This document shows positions 11,801-24,100 of a stretch of DNA of 64,000 nt, in pieces. The first letter of the stretch is position 1, and every line of letters starts with the position of its first letter. Location of the stretch: contig CM028889.1 of assembly GCA_016801885.1 (NCBI GenBank), positions 13,083,001 to 13,147,000 of the forward strand. The letters are read 5' to 3'. Source of the stretch: Toxotes chatareus (taxonomy: Eukaryota > Chordata > Actinopteri > Toxotidae). The notes beneath the pieces were generated by a model. That model was given only the letters and a program-made list of their open reading frames with translations. It did no database searches and was not told the origin of the DNA. Made by a program: the position numbers and the translations under genes.

Positions 11801-14800
11801 TGTGCATTTCTGGGCCTTTTTTAGTGGTTTTATTTTTCTTCCTCCTATGAGCACCTGGGCCCATGACAAATATCCGGGGACTTTCAGCAACTACGGTAAA
11901 GTGTTTCACTGATCTAAAACATTAAGAGTAGGTCAAGTTTGGCATTAGTTCCTTTAGGATTAGAGAGAAAGGATTTCTTTCTGAAGCAGCAATTTTGCAC
12001 CGATGTTCAACAGTCACACAGGAAGAAATTCATTGTAGACGAGGCAGAGATGCATTAAGGTGGGAAGGAATTGTGATAAATGAAGGGCTTATCAACAAGT
12101 GATAGGAGAAAAAAAGGCAGGGTGAGTGATTTACACAAAAAAAAACCCAAAACAAAAAAAAACAAAAACAAAACACAAATAAAAAAGAATGGCGATTTCA
12201 GAGTAAAGCTGGATTTATGATTCTCTGGCACAGAAATGAATTTATAGCTCAGCGTACGATTTCAGTCGTTGATTGTCAAAGCACCGCTGCAACGCTCCAT
12301 GTTCCGTCCTCACTGTATACTACAACTAATCATTTTCTAATTAGGAGCTACAAAGGAGATGCAGCTTAATCTCAAAACACGAATTTGTCCAGTGGCTGAA
12401 AACGCGATGATAACTGAGCTGTGCATTTATCGTCTACTGAAAGTGGTAATTTCCATTTTCTCCGTTATTTTGTGACAGTCTACAGAGCCCTTGAAATCCT
12501 CATGTTTATCGTATCTGCCCAAGTTAGTATCTTGTGCGCACAAGTAATAATTTTGATAAAAGATTACAAAATACCATCTTTCAGCCTCCATAATACGGCA
12601 CAGTAAGAGAAATTAACCACTGGTGATTTTGAAGAGGAGATTACTGAAACGTTCTTCAAAAATTCTACATGCTGTCCTCTCTATCAACAGTTTCTACCAA
12701 CTTCGGCAACATGTCACAAAGAAGCCAAGCTGGCCAAGCTGATGGATCACATTTCTAGCTGTAGCTCCAATGTGTAGTTACATTCTTAAGGAGCTACAAA
12801 ACCTCTGTCTCCATTGCCACACCATTTCAGAAGTATAAATCCAGCTTAACACCTGGAATGTGCTAAACAATAAAACATCAGGAATTTTTTTTTTTTCCTT
12901 TAAGGGTCATTTTTTTGTCTCATTTGCATAGGAATCACAGATCGGTTGAAGGCAAACAAAACCTTTGATGGAGGAGTACAGCAGACCATAAACACTTCAA
13001 GTGAAACAAATGGTACAATTGTAGAGGTGTGCAGCAAACTAAACGTGATTCCTTTTTGGGAAAGGGGGTTGGGAACTCTTTCCCAACAGCGCTTTAGAAG
13101 AGTAAATGATTGGCACGTCTGTACACAAACATTACAATACACCAAACATGATCCCACAAACCTAAACACAACTCTCTCAGGGAAACTCTGACAAAAGGCA
13201 GAAGAAATCTGAAGAGATTTTTTTAAATGTGTCACAATTTGTATGACACATTTTGGCAAAAGTGACTGTGTCATGGCTGTAGTTAGATATACATACATTT
13301 TCAGGCGGAACTTGTGTGAACATTTCGGTTGAGAAGGTGACGTAAACAATTTTAAAGTCTACTATATCCCTGATTGTTTTTGTGTGACCATTTTAGCTGG
13401 TCACAACACTGAATGGAGGGAGGGGGGGGCGATCTTGCTACTGGCGAAAGACTGCATAAAATACTTTAATATCTGAATACACTCATTGTTCATTAAACAG
13501 AACCTTTATGTAGCCTTTATGTACTGTTGTGTGGTAAAACTATCCTTATATTTATAAGCTCTGAAATTGCAAGACTGTGTCTTATGGATACAACCATTTG
13601 AAGGCTACGATACTGTTAAATATCCTTAATATCCATTAAAATCACTATTTACTTTTGTATAGTGATGCTTTTGTTATTGATGACCCTGTGGCTAAAGGTC
13701 AGTAGCGCTTTTGTTAGAGCTTCCCTGTCAAGGAGCAAAAAGCCTCCCCATAATTGCACTTCGTCTCAAATACTTTAAACCCATCCTTTAACACTTTTTT
13801 TAAGTTTAGTTTTTTTTTTGCCCCACTTTAAAAAACATCAACAATTTGGCTATAAACTGTACCGCTACAAAATACAGTACATTGATTTGTGAAACCTTAC
13901 ACAACATAACCACAAGTATCACTGATCAAAAGTTAAGTTCCTCTCAAATACAAGAAAATGTTACAATAAGTTACGAAAATACGTTGTCACATTAGACACT
14001 TAAGTAGAACAGTAGAATACTCATGTAAGGCAAAATCAGGTGATTTCACAGTGACGACTTAAAAAGATTTTAAGATTTTAGTGTTCTCTGGTTTAAAAAC
14101 AGACAGCTTCAGTCTGGATGGATATTGGCTTTTCACTGGCAGAAAATGAATTTGGACACGTTTCTCTTGCTTTCTAGTTAAATAGAAATACCTGATGATT
14201 TTCTCAGGAAAAAAAAAAAAATTCAAGTGGCATAAAACCAACCCACTTCTGGAAACTGTGACATTTTGATTTGACCACTGGGCTGCAGCATGGCAACGTC
14301 TACCATGTCCCACATCAGAGAATGGCACATCGAACACCAAAGAGCAACTATGGGGAGGTTTTGCACTCCTTCGTTAACCAGGTAGCTTAACAAACACATA
14401 TATAAATATGCTAATAATTAATAAATTGACACAAATTACATCAGTGCAATTTTACACTATGCCTAAAGAGAGCATTTTGGCATCAAATTTAAATTATGAA
14501 ATGCAATATAAAATCTTTAACCAAATAAATAAATAGAACATATAAATACATAAAGCATCAAAGCATACAGTACATGATGAAAATAACATTTGGTTGTCAA
14601 AAATAAAGCTCTGAGTGTGAAACGGAAAGCCGTTAACGGCATGATGGGAATACCGATGATTACCGGGTACAAGCAAACCGACTGCAGTTCTTTTTTCTTT
14701 TTTGTTTGTTTTTGAACACAGCCGTTATGACGGGTACGGTTTAGCCCAATGTCCTAGCAGCTTCCTGCTATGAACAGATATAAACAAAAATATTAAAGTG

Positions 14801-15124
14801 GATATGAAGAGAAAAAAAAAATTGTCAGATGTGGCATGTAATGGTACACTGTAAACACAGCAGGCTAGCAAAAGCGCTGAGCGACCAATCTCATTCAAAA
14901 CGACAGCGAGGCCATTCCCGGGCAAGCCACTGGATGTCTTTTTCCCTGTTGTCTTTTGGTGGCTCATCGTTTCAAAGGGCTTGAAGGAGTCGAGGGCGAG
15001 GTCGGACAGCTGGATAGCCATGCAACGAGGGAGAGGGTTCATCCTGCCCTTTGTTTCTCTCCATTCACAAGTTAGTGTGGTTTTTTTTTCTCTTCTTGTT
15101 CTTGGCCACAGTCAGCCTCTGACG
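8891..15124 (-). other. crtc1: Intergenic boundary and probable long crtc1 3' UTR
   Basis: About 6 kb between the end of comp and the crtc1 stop, with no plausible coding exon on either strand. It is AT-rich with homopolymer runs (for example poly-T near 9200 and A-rich 12130-12190) and shows few recognisable transposons, which fits a long 3' UTR of crtc1 read leftwards. Minus-strand AATAAA candidates include 9503-9508. How much is transcribed is not visible from sequence. Confidence 0.4.
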
Positions 15125-18100
15125 TTACAGCCTGTCCATCCTGAAAGTGTCCTCGGTGGCAGGGTCGGTGAGCACCATGTCGGGGTCATTGAGCATGTGC
15201 AGTCCATCCAGGGTGAGCGGGTCGATCTTCAGCTCATCCAGAGGAAACTGAGAGTCTGCGTCGAAGCTGACATCACCAACACCGGCCAGAGAGTTGGTCA
15301 GCTCTTTGGAGAGGCTTGGAGGAGACTCACCTGTGACTGAGATATGAGACGCAGGTTGAGAAATTTAAAAAGCGATATCTGCATTCCTTACCTCGCAACA
15401 GGAACTAGAAACTGGTTCCCAGTATAGGATACTGGCTATGTTTATTATTTTTGACAGTTTTGACAATAATGTACATAAATATTTTCATTACTTTAATCAA
15501 GCTGCTATATGAAACTTGTTTAATGTGCGCCAAGAAAACAATAAAAACAAAAAATTACCACACACATTTTCAGTTTAAAGAACTATTAGATGCCATGTGA
15601 CACCATGTGACACATTTAGAAAGACACGGTTACAAGCCTGCGCATTTGTGCTGCTGCAGGATTAAATATTTAATGAAAACTGCAGTTTGTCCCAAACCAG
15701 GTTTTCTGTTTGTAACATTAGGCCACAGTTCTGTTGTTTATGATGACACTCCACAGCGTTTACCCCACGCTGATTTATTTGTGGTGCAAAGCCACAATAT
15801 CAGCATCAACCACTACATATTGATTTTCTAATTTTAGAGAATAAAAAGGCTACCACCAGAAATAGAATCTTAATTCTGTGGGAAGCACTTTGTACCTTCA
15901 AAGTATTTGCTGAGATCTCTGAACACAGCAACAACACTAAAAATAGGTCCAATGGAGAAACAAACACAGGTGGACTGACAATCATGCGGGTTGTATAAAA
16001 CTGATGATCTAAACCACTTCATTTAGAAGTAAAACCAAAAAGAAGCACCTGTGATGACACTAAAAATTCCTCAGTGTACAGGACAATGCAAATACGGTAG
16101 GACAACGCTGGACCAGAAGTTGCTTTGTACCCTGGGATGGATGTTTACAATGGAAAGTTTGAGTTGTATTGTTACTGTTTGCCTTTTCTCTCCCAAATAA
16201 ATCCGACTAACTGGGGGATTTGTTTTCTATGTGACTGATCATCTGACTGCTCACTGGACATGTTTTTAGCGACGTTGTGAGATCTCATCTTTCACTGTGG
16301 TGAGTACAACGTCATTGTTACAAAAGATGGCATTTACCTTTAAATAAATTCCTACGTATTGTCACTGAACATAAAATCACCTGGAGGAAAGAGCTGTGTT
16401 TAAATGAGTCCCATGTGATCGTGGTCAAACTCAGCACAAGTGGAATAAGGTCAAAGTGCGTATAATGGACTGGGCTGGTGAGGCTACCTGTTAGGATGAT
16501 GTTGGGGATGTTGCCGTGGCTACTGTAGCCGAGCTGCTGAGAGTCCTGTAGGCTGCTCCCAGTGAGGCCCATCATGGCCGCCTGTGTGTAGTTGAGGGTG
16601 GAACACTGGTTGTATAGGCTGGTGGAGCTGATGGGGTTCTCGATCATGTTGAATTGCTCCAGCTAGAAAAACCAGAGAATTGGAGCGTGGTGTGAAGTCA
16701 GGGACTATCTAAAGAAAACATTTCTGTCACTGCTGCTTATTGTTCTGTGCGTTCTGTGTCACCTGGTGAGAAAGGGCATTGGTCTGCCTCGATGCCAACT
16801 GCTGATCATAGAAGGAGTCGCCAAATATACTGCCCACCACAGGGATGTGCTGGAGAAAGAGAAGCAAGCCATAAAATTCAAATGGACTGGCAAGAAAGAA
16901 TCTACACATAAGACACACACACAAAAAACAGCAGAATTAGTCAGAGGGCAGGTTGGTGGGGCCCACAAGCAGATAGTTCAGCGATGGAAGAACAGAAAAC
17001 ACAAGCAAATCACAAAGTAACACAACTGTCAGACTGAGCGGTGACCAGAGCAAATGGTTTTCATGACTAGAACTGTCATGGTCAAGAAACAAAAAGAGGA
17101 GGTGAATGAAACACTAGGAGAAAAAAAAAAATTGATCTTTAGTGATTTGTTTAGTATTCAAACTTAACACACACCCAATTATGTTAATATGACAAAAAGA
17201 AAAAACAAAACAAAACAACTACTAGGACATGGAATGGGAGTATGTGGTGTGGTTGTTTGTCCTGTTCCTGTGGATAGGACAAACAACAGCGCAGTGATGC
17301 GTTGGCCGCGGCATCCATGTTCATGATGACACAAACACAAAACAACCTGTTAAAGGGAAATATCTGGTATCTGTCAACCAAAGGGTTTGTCTCATATTTT
17401 AGTTTTAGGGCACGATGATCCAACAGCAAAAACATCTATTCAACAGAAATCATCTCAAACACTTCACAGTCAACTTATGGTTCCACTAGGTTATGTAGAA
17501 TTTTACTTTACTTACTGTGTTTATCTTCACTTGGACTAAAAGACAAGTGTTGATGATTTCTGTTGAGATTGAGTTTTTGTGGGAAATGTAGGGGCTCTTT
17601 GACCCACATCTCTACAACAAATGAGGTGAGTAAAGTATGAGAAGACAGCAAGGTAGATAAATACCAGATTTTCCCTTTAAAATTTCCTTGCAAAAGCACC
17701 ACTGAACACAGAGTCAACACTGTGTGACTGGCTTTCTTTTAGTGGTGGAGTCCCAGTTTAATCATTTCCAGCATTAGCCTTTTGGTTACTGATGAGATCA
17801 AGGCAACCTTTTTGAGTTCATCCTCTCATATTTCCAAGGCAGCTCACATAAACTAAAACTGTTATTTTCATTTGTTCTGACATCTTTCAGTTTTTGAGAA
17901 GGCAACTGCTTTTCTTGATGTGGCCTTTAGCCATGAAGCAGCCTTGCACCTTGAAAAACACTAAACACATAAAGTGTATTGTTAAAACACATGCAGGTCT
18001 TTTTCCTTTCTGCCAAATGTTTTATTGAAGATGGAATAAAGCTCTGATGATTCTTCCCCAAAGGAGGCAGTGCAACACATGTTGTGTTTGTGTTTATGTA

Positions 18101-21100
18101 AATAACAGATGTAAAAGTGAGACACAGAGTAGTGCTCCAATGACCCAAAATACACAGGAGAATTACTCTGACATAAGGCTAGTTGTGGGCAAGAACACAC
18201 AACCAATTTATTAGAAAATGTATTTCAACCAGGCTGAAATTCTTACCCAAAATACAGCTAATATACCGTGATGGCCCAAATGTAAGAATATTCTTTTTTT
18301 TCTGGAAATTAGTATGAAAACATGGACATTGTTTGACATTCAAAGACTAGTAAACTACATGTTCATAACATCAGATATTCTTTTTGAATGGAGACAGTGC
18401 TGCTGTCTTCTACAGAGTGTTGCATTATGGGTCATTTGTAGCCACAATGTTGCTAGGCTAATAAGTGTTTTCAGGTCGGTTTATAGTGAAACTTTTAGAG
18501 TTAGTCAGCCCTAAATGTGTGTTGTCAGTTTAAGAACTCAGTGCAAGACTTAAATTTTCTTACTGTCAGAGAAATTGATTTTGATCACTGAGATACACAA
18601 ACGTGTTTTATGTATTACTCTAGTTCATATTTCACTTATACATTTATTTAGAAATCTTTAATCACTTCTTAATTACCACAAGTCTATTCCCAATAATGTC
18701 AGACGTCTTTCACACTGCAGCTCACCACAAGAAGGCAAGGTTTCAACTATGCTACTTTTGTACATTATTTTATACATCATTACTTTTGTACGTAATTTTG
18801 TTGGTCAGGGCCTCCATCAACAAACTATCGCCATGTTGTCATGCACACAGTGAACAGTGACAGCGGTGATGAAGAAATGAGTTATGCAGCTGCTGACACC
18901 ATGAGTGGTTAACTACTGATACAGAGAATGAAAAGCAGCCTAACTCATCTACAATTAGCTTTCCCCCAGGCGCAAAGCCCTTCCCCAAACAGCAGCTAGC
19001 TCGGTGGGTGGGCCCTTACTTGAGGCGAGCCGCTGGGGGAGAAGCCTTGATTGGAGACTGGGGAGGTTGGAGACTGAGTGGCTGGTGAGCCAGTCTGATT
19101 GCGATACTGTTGGAGGGAAGAGGGTTAGCTAGCACTAAGCTTCATGCCTGTCATACACAAATCTCAAAGGATGGGCTGTGAGAGGGCATCAGCCAAGGAT
19201 CTGCTCAGTATGTGTAGTGTGGATACGGAGTATGTGGGAAATGTTACCAATCATCATCAGACAGACTGTGGGACAACTCTGTGTGAAAATGTGACTGCAG
19301 AATAGTAACATCTGTTAATCCAACTGTAGTTGAATGTTACAGGTAAAGTGACTGTTGTGTTACTGAGAGGCGTCAAAGGTGTATTTGTGTTTCTTATAAG
19401 TTTCTATCGGCCAATTTCTTGCTTTAGATGTACACACAGCCTTTTAACCTCCACAAAATGTGAGAAAAATACAGAAAATGCTAAGTGACAAACAGTGAGA
19501 GGGATTTGTCAGTTTTAAATGACCTGTAAGCATCTTCCAGAAAATCACACATCTAATAAAAATATCTGATAGTCAAATATAAAGATGAAGATATTTACTG
19601 GGCAGAACCTTAAAAATGGTCCCAGTCATTTCTTCAGGCTGTTTGTTATCTCTGCTTCCACTTTCTGACTAGATTTCCTTGCTCCTTACCGAGCTGATGC
19701 TGATGCTGGCGGTAGTCTGGCTCTGGCTGTCTGGGGAGGGGCTGCTGGCAGTGGCGGTAGGTGTACCAGTGGAGGCCGGAGTTGGCAAGGCGATGAGCTG
19801 GATGCCCTGCGGCAGGGCCTGCTGCTGCTTCTGCAGGTCGCTGAGCAGCTGAGCCTGGGCCTGAGCTGTCAGCTGGTTGAACAGGGGGTACTGGGCGAGC
19901 TGCTGCTCCAGGGTCAATGACTCTGTCGGAGCGACCTGAGGAGAGACGAACACAGAGACTCCGTTTAGGCTGGTCCAATCACGTGTGTTTTATTTTAACT
20001 GGGGGGATTACTTGTGTGCAATTTCAGCTCTTCATTTCTAGAGTGAAAGTGATTTATGCCAGTTTTAAGCTTAAGTTGGTCCTGCAGATCTTTACCTGTG
20101 TGATGTTTACAGGTGAGGACAGGGTGGGCGAGAGCTGCTGCGGAGACTGTTGGAGATGGAGGTCAGAGGTGAGGGTGAGCGGCACCACAGGAGGTTGCCG
20201 GCGCTGTGCCGTTACAGTCATGGTAGGCTGAGAGGAGGTGGGGATCCCTGGGTAGGAAAGAAATACACAAGTAAACACAAATGATGTCTTTGAATCCAAC
20301 TCCAACCCCACTATCTGATGTGAACTGAAAACACAACACACACAGCAACAATCAGTAATTTCAATAGGAAGACTGACGCTGATAACTGCATCCACAGAAA
20401 GAACTTCAGCGAAGCTTAAATATTGATTTCCGAACAAATACATTAAAAATACAAAATCAAAAATACATTTTTTTTTCTGTGTCTTTTAAGATGAAAAAAT
20501 GAACTATTTAAAGGCTGCTAGATTATTAGGGCTGCAACTAATGATTATGTTCCTTCTGATCTCTATGATTAATCTACTGATTATTTTCTCCATTAATCAA
20601 TCAATCAATAAGTCGCTTGATCTATAAATTGTCAGAAAATGGTGAAAAAAAAAAACATCACTATTTCACACAACCCAATATGACATCTTCAAATAACTTT
20701 TTTTTTTTGTCTGTCCAAGGTATTCGGTTTACTGTTAAGTACAAGAAAGAAATGACTTAAATACTATATTTAAATATATTTGAGAAGCTGAACCAAGAGA
20801 ACACTGAATTTTATTCTTAAAATATGATTCAATGATTGACGGACTACTAAAATAGTTGCTTAATGAATCAATTGACTGACTAATTGTTTCAGCTATAGTC
20901 AAAATAAACAAAACCTGGATGAATGTGTGCAAAAGTATTTGTGGAATGCACAACAGTCTGACAGTGGAAATACATGTGGCCAAGATGTAAGTCCCTGTGT
21001 TTATGTACAACTCTTACACGGTTCTTTAGGTTTTTCCATGTTGATTATTCAAATAGGATGTGACTAATTGATACTGTTGAGCCAAACTGATCATCAGCTC

Positions 21101-24100
21101 AGAAAAGCAGAGCCATTGGAAATGATGAAAAGGGAGCCAGAAGCCTGCTGATCCAGACTCAGCGCTGCAACACTGCCAACGCTGCATGTGTTTTCACTGG
21201 AGGTGGCAGATATGAGCGTAGAATAGCATCTTGTTACTTTCTGGCATTTTGAGAATATTGCTGACATATTTTTGAGCTTTGTTTCACAAACTGCTGTATA
21301 ATAAAATGACTTAAATGCATGTAACCACGTTACAGTACCGACTCTTGACTTTGATACCATCTGCTTTTTACTTTGTGGCTGTTTCAAGCTAAAATATTGT
21401 GCTTACTATCCAGTTCCACTGAAATTAAAACTAAAACAGAAAACTACATAATGTTTTTTTGTGCTTTAACAGTGTTCATAATAAATTTTTGTAATCTTGT
21501 GGAAGGCACACAAAAACAAAGCGAAGGAAAACGCTTTGCCAACTTTAACTCCTCAACCTCAGCATTTAATGGACATGAATAAACGGTGGTTACCATGGCT
21601 GGCAGCGCTGATGCCCAGGTGGGTGAGGTTGGTGGTCAGGCTGCCCGTGCTGTTGGACGAGCTGAGGGAGGGGAAGGCCACGGTGTCCTCGGGGTCCAGT
21701 GGGGTCGACAGCGGAGGAGGGAACTGGATGTTGGTTAGATCAGGCAGCGAACCGCCGGTGTTGTGTGCAGCTGGGAGCACGGACGGGTTCAATTCCTGGT
21801 CTGGTGATGGGAAAATACTAAAAAAAACAACAAAAAAAAAACAACACAAATTCAGTCATGAGAAACTTTTTTTTTAATTTTTCTGTGACACTATACAAGC
21901 ACTAGATTTTAACCAACAAACACAGATGCCAATACTTTTTGATTAAAAACACCAATACTTCATGCTGTAATTAAATATCTTGGGGCCAATAAGATTTTAA
22001 CAAAAATAAAACAACTAAACAACTAAAGCCAGCCTAAAGAGCTGTTGATAGGTACCTGTCTGTGTATTGTACTGTCTTTTAATTAATTTGCAAGTGACAT
22101 TTCTGTCTGTTGGCATTCACGTCCCACTAGAGACCCAGTGATCAAGTGCCTTTCCGGCATGTTTCCAGTGTACCGAGACCAGCGGTCTTGTATCAGTGCA
22201 TGATTCCTTTATGGCTGTGTGACTGACAGGCTGCTATGACTTAATAACACAATATGGTTAAGCCACTCACTTGATTCCCGGGACATCACACGTGTTGGGC
22301 TTTGATGCATCATCCTGAGAAGAAAACGTAATCATGAGCCTCAAATCTTGCATCATAACAAGTGTACAACCTTGGAGCCCTTCCCTCTCCCATCATTACC
22401 TCCTTATCATTCCACAACTGTTTCTGTGCATCCTTGTCTGCGTTTGACTCTGAATTCTCCGTCCCAGGCACTGTTAGCAGCAGTACTAATTAGTAAAACA
22501 GCAAGACACAGTTGCTCGCTATGACAAAATACATAACAATTCAAATCAGTGCAATAAATGAGTCATCAATATCCCACCCAGTCATGCAGAACATAGTGCT
22601 ATGCGCTAGATTCCCGAGTCTCTAAAAATAGCAAGGTGACCATCAGACAGACTGAGTGGATGCCAGCCAATCTTGGCTTCATTATAGCAGAGCCTCACAC
22701 AAAAAAAAAGACATAATCCATGGATAATCAGTGAATTATTGATCCTCTTCTCTAGATCATCCCGAGTCAGCTTCATTCAGAGCTGTTACTTCTCTACGGA
22801 CAGATGAATACTTTATCCTACAACCGCATGCTGAAGTAGTTCTTTGCCAAAGATCAGTATCCATTTACTTCATAAATATTTCACCAAGAGTCTAGATCCA
22901 TTTCTTTGTGACATCAACCCTTCTGTGTGATTTAAGGTTTGCTACCTGCATTGGCACATCAATAAATAAAAGCGTCTTTGTCTTTGTAACTGGATCTTCC
23001 TTTACCTCGTTTAGGCTGCAGCTCCTGTGATCCCCCTGCAAAAACCTCCTGGGGCTTTGGATTCATGGTGCTCTGGTGTAAGGCAGAGTCCGAATTTGTC
23101 CTGTATGTGTTAGAAAGATCAGATGTCAGCAAAATCACTGCCAAATCCCCAGTGAAGGCACCGAGCCAATTCTTCAGCATCATGCCCATGAAGAATCCCA
23201 CACAGTCACAAACACTTCTTTACCATCATTCGGAAAAACGAGTGGCCTTCTTTGTGTTGGTTCGAAATTTTGTATCGACACAGATGCACAGAGTCATGTA
23301 ATTTGATTTTTGCAGCTGAGCTGTATCCAGTTTTGTGCCCTAGTTATCATTTTGGCAAAAGGACAAGGGGAGGTAGCTTACCTTCTCCAGCTAGTGTCTG
23401 GTGGTGGGGAGAGGTAAACTGAGCTGTAAGGACAGCTGTCAATGTGAATTTAGTTAAGGCTCATAAAGTAGACTGGATGAAAAATGCATCTCAGCTAATC
23501 CATACTTTCATGCCCATTGGCTGATTCAACCTAATAGACCTGACTGTATACCCCACTGTGATAAAGTAGCATCTGGCTGCAGACTGAAACCAAAACATCC
23601 TCATCAGCACACCCTTTATTAAAACAAAGGATATTTGGCGTCCATGTTTGTCAACTGACAGCGGCCGGCGGTGAGGAGATGTGATGCGATTCCGGTCACG
23701 GTAAACACGTTCCACCAGCCCGTGGTGCCTGGTTGTCCGACTTGTATCCAGCACAGAGTTCTAGAGTGAGCACACCAAGTGAATGAGGCCAGAAAAAACA
23801 CTTACTCGTGCAACAAAACGAAGTATACTATAATGTACTTAGGATTAATGGTGCAAATGTGTTCATTTCAAAATGAGTCAAGCCATGGGCCCCCCATACT
23901 GATGCTCGAGTTGGCAAATGTTTTTAAAGATGGAAAGCCATGACAAGCAATGATATACTTTAAAATTTAGGAACCAAATCAAGTGGTATGCATTGTAGTA
24001 CACTTCTTGCTTCCTTTCCATTCCTGAACCAAGATTAAACCTTGTCGGACCTTGCAGCGTTGACCAGCAGGTAATTTCTGAACACTTTACTGCCGTCATA

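Noticed and set aside
12900..13349. 149-codon minus-strand frame in the crtc1 3' region
   Set aside because: No recognisable domain, odd composition, and it lies in the probable 3' UTR; likely chance.
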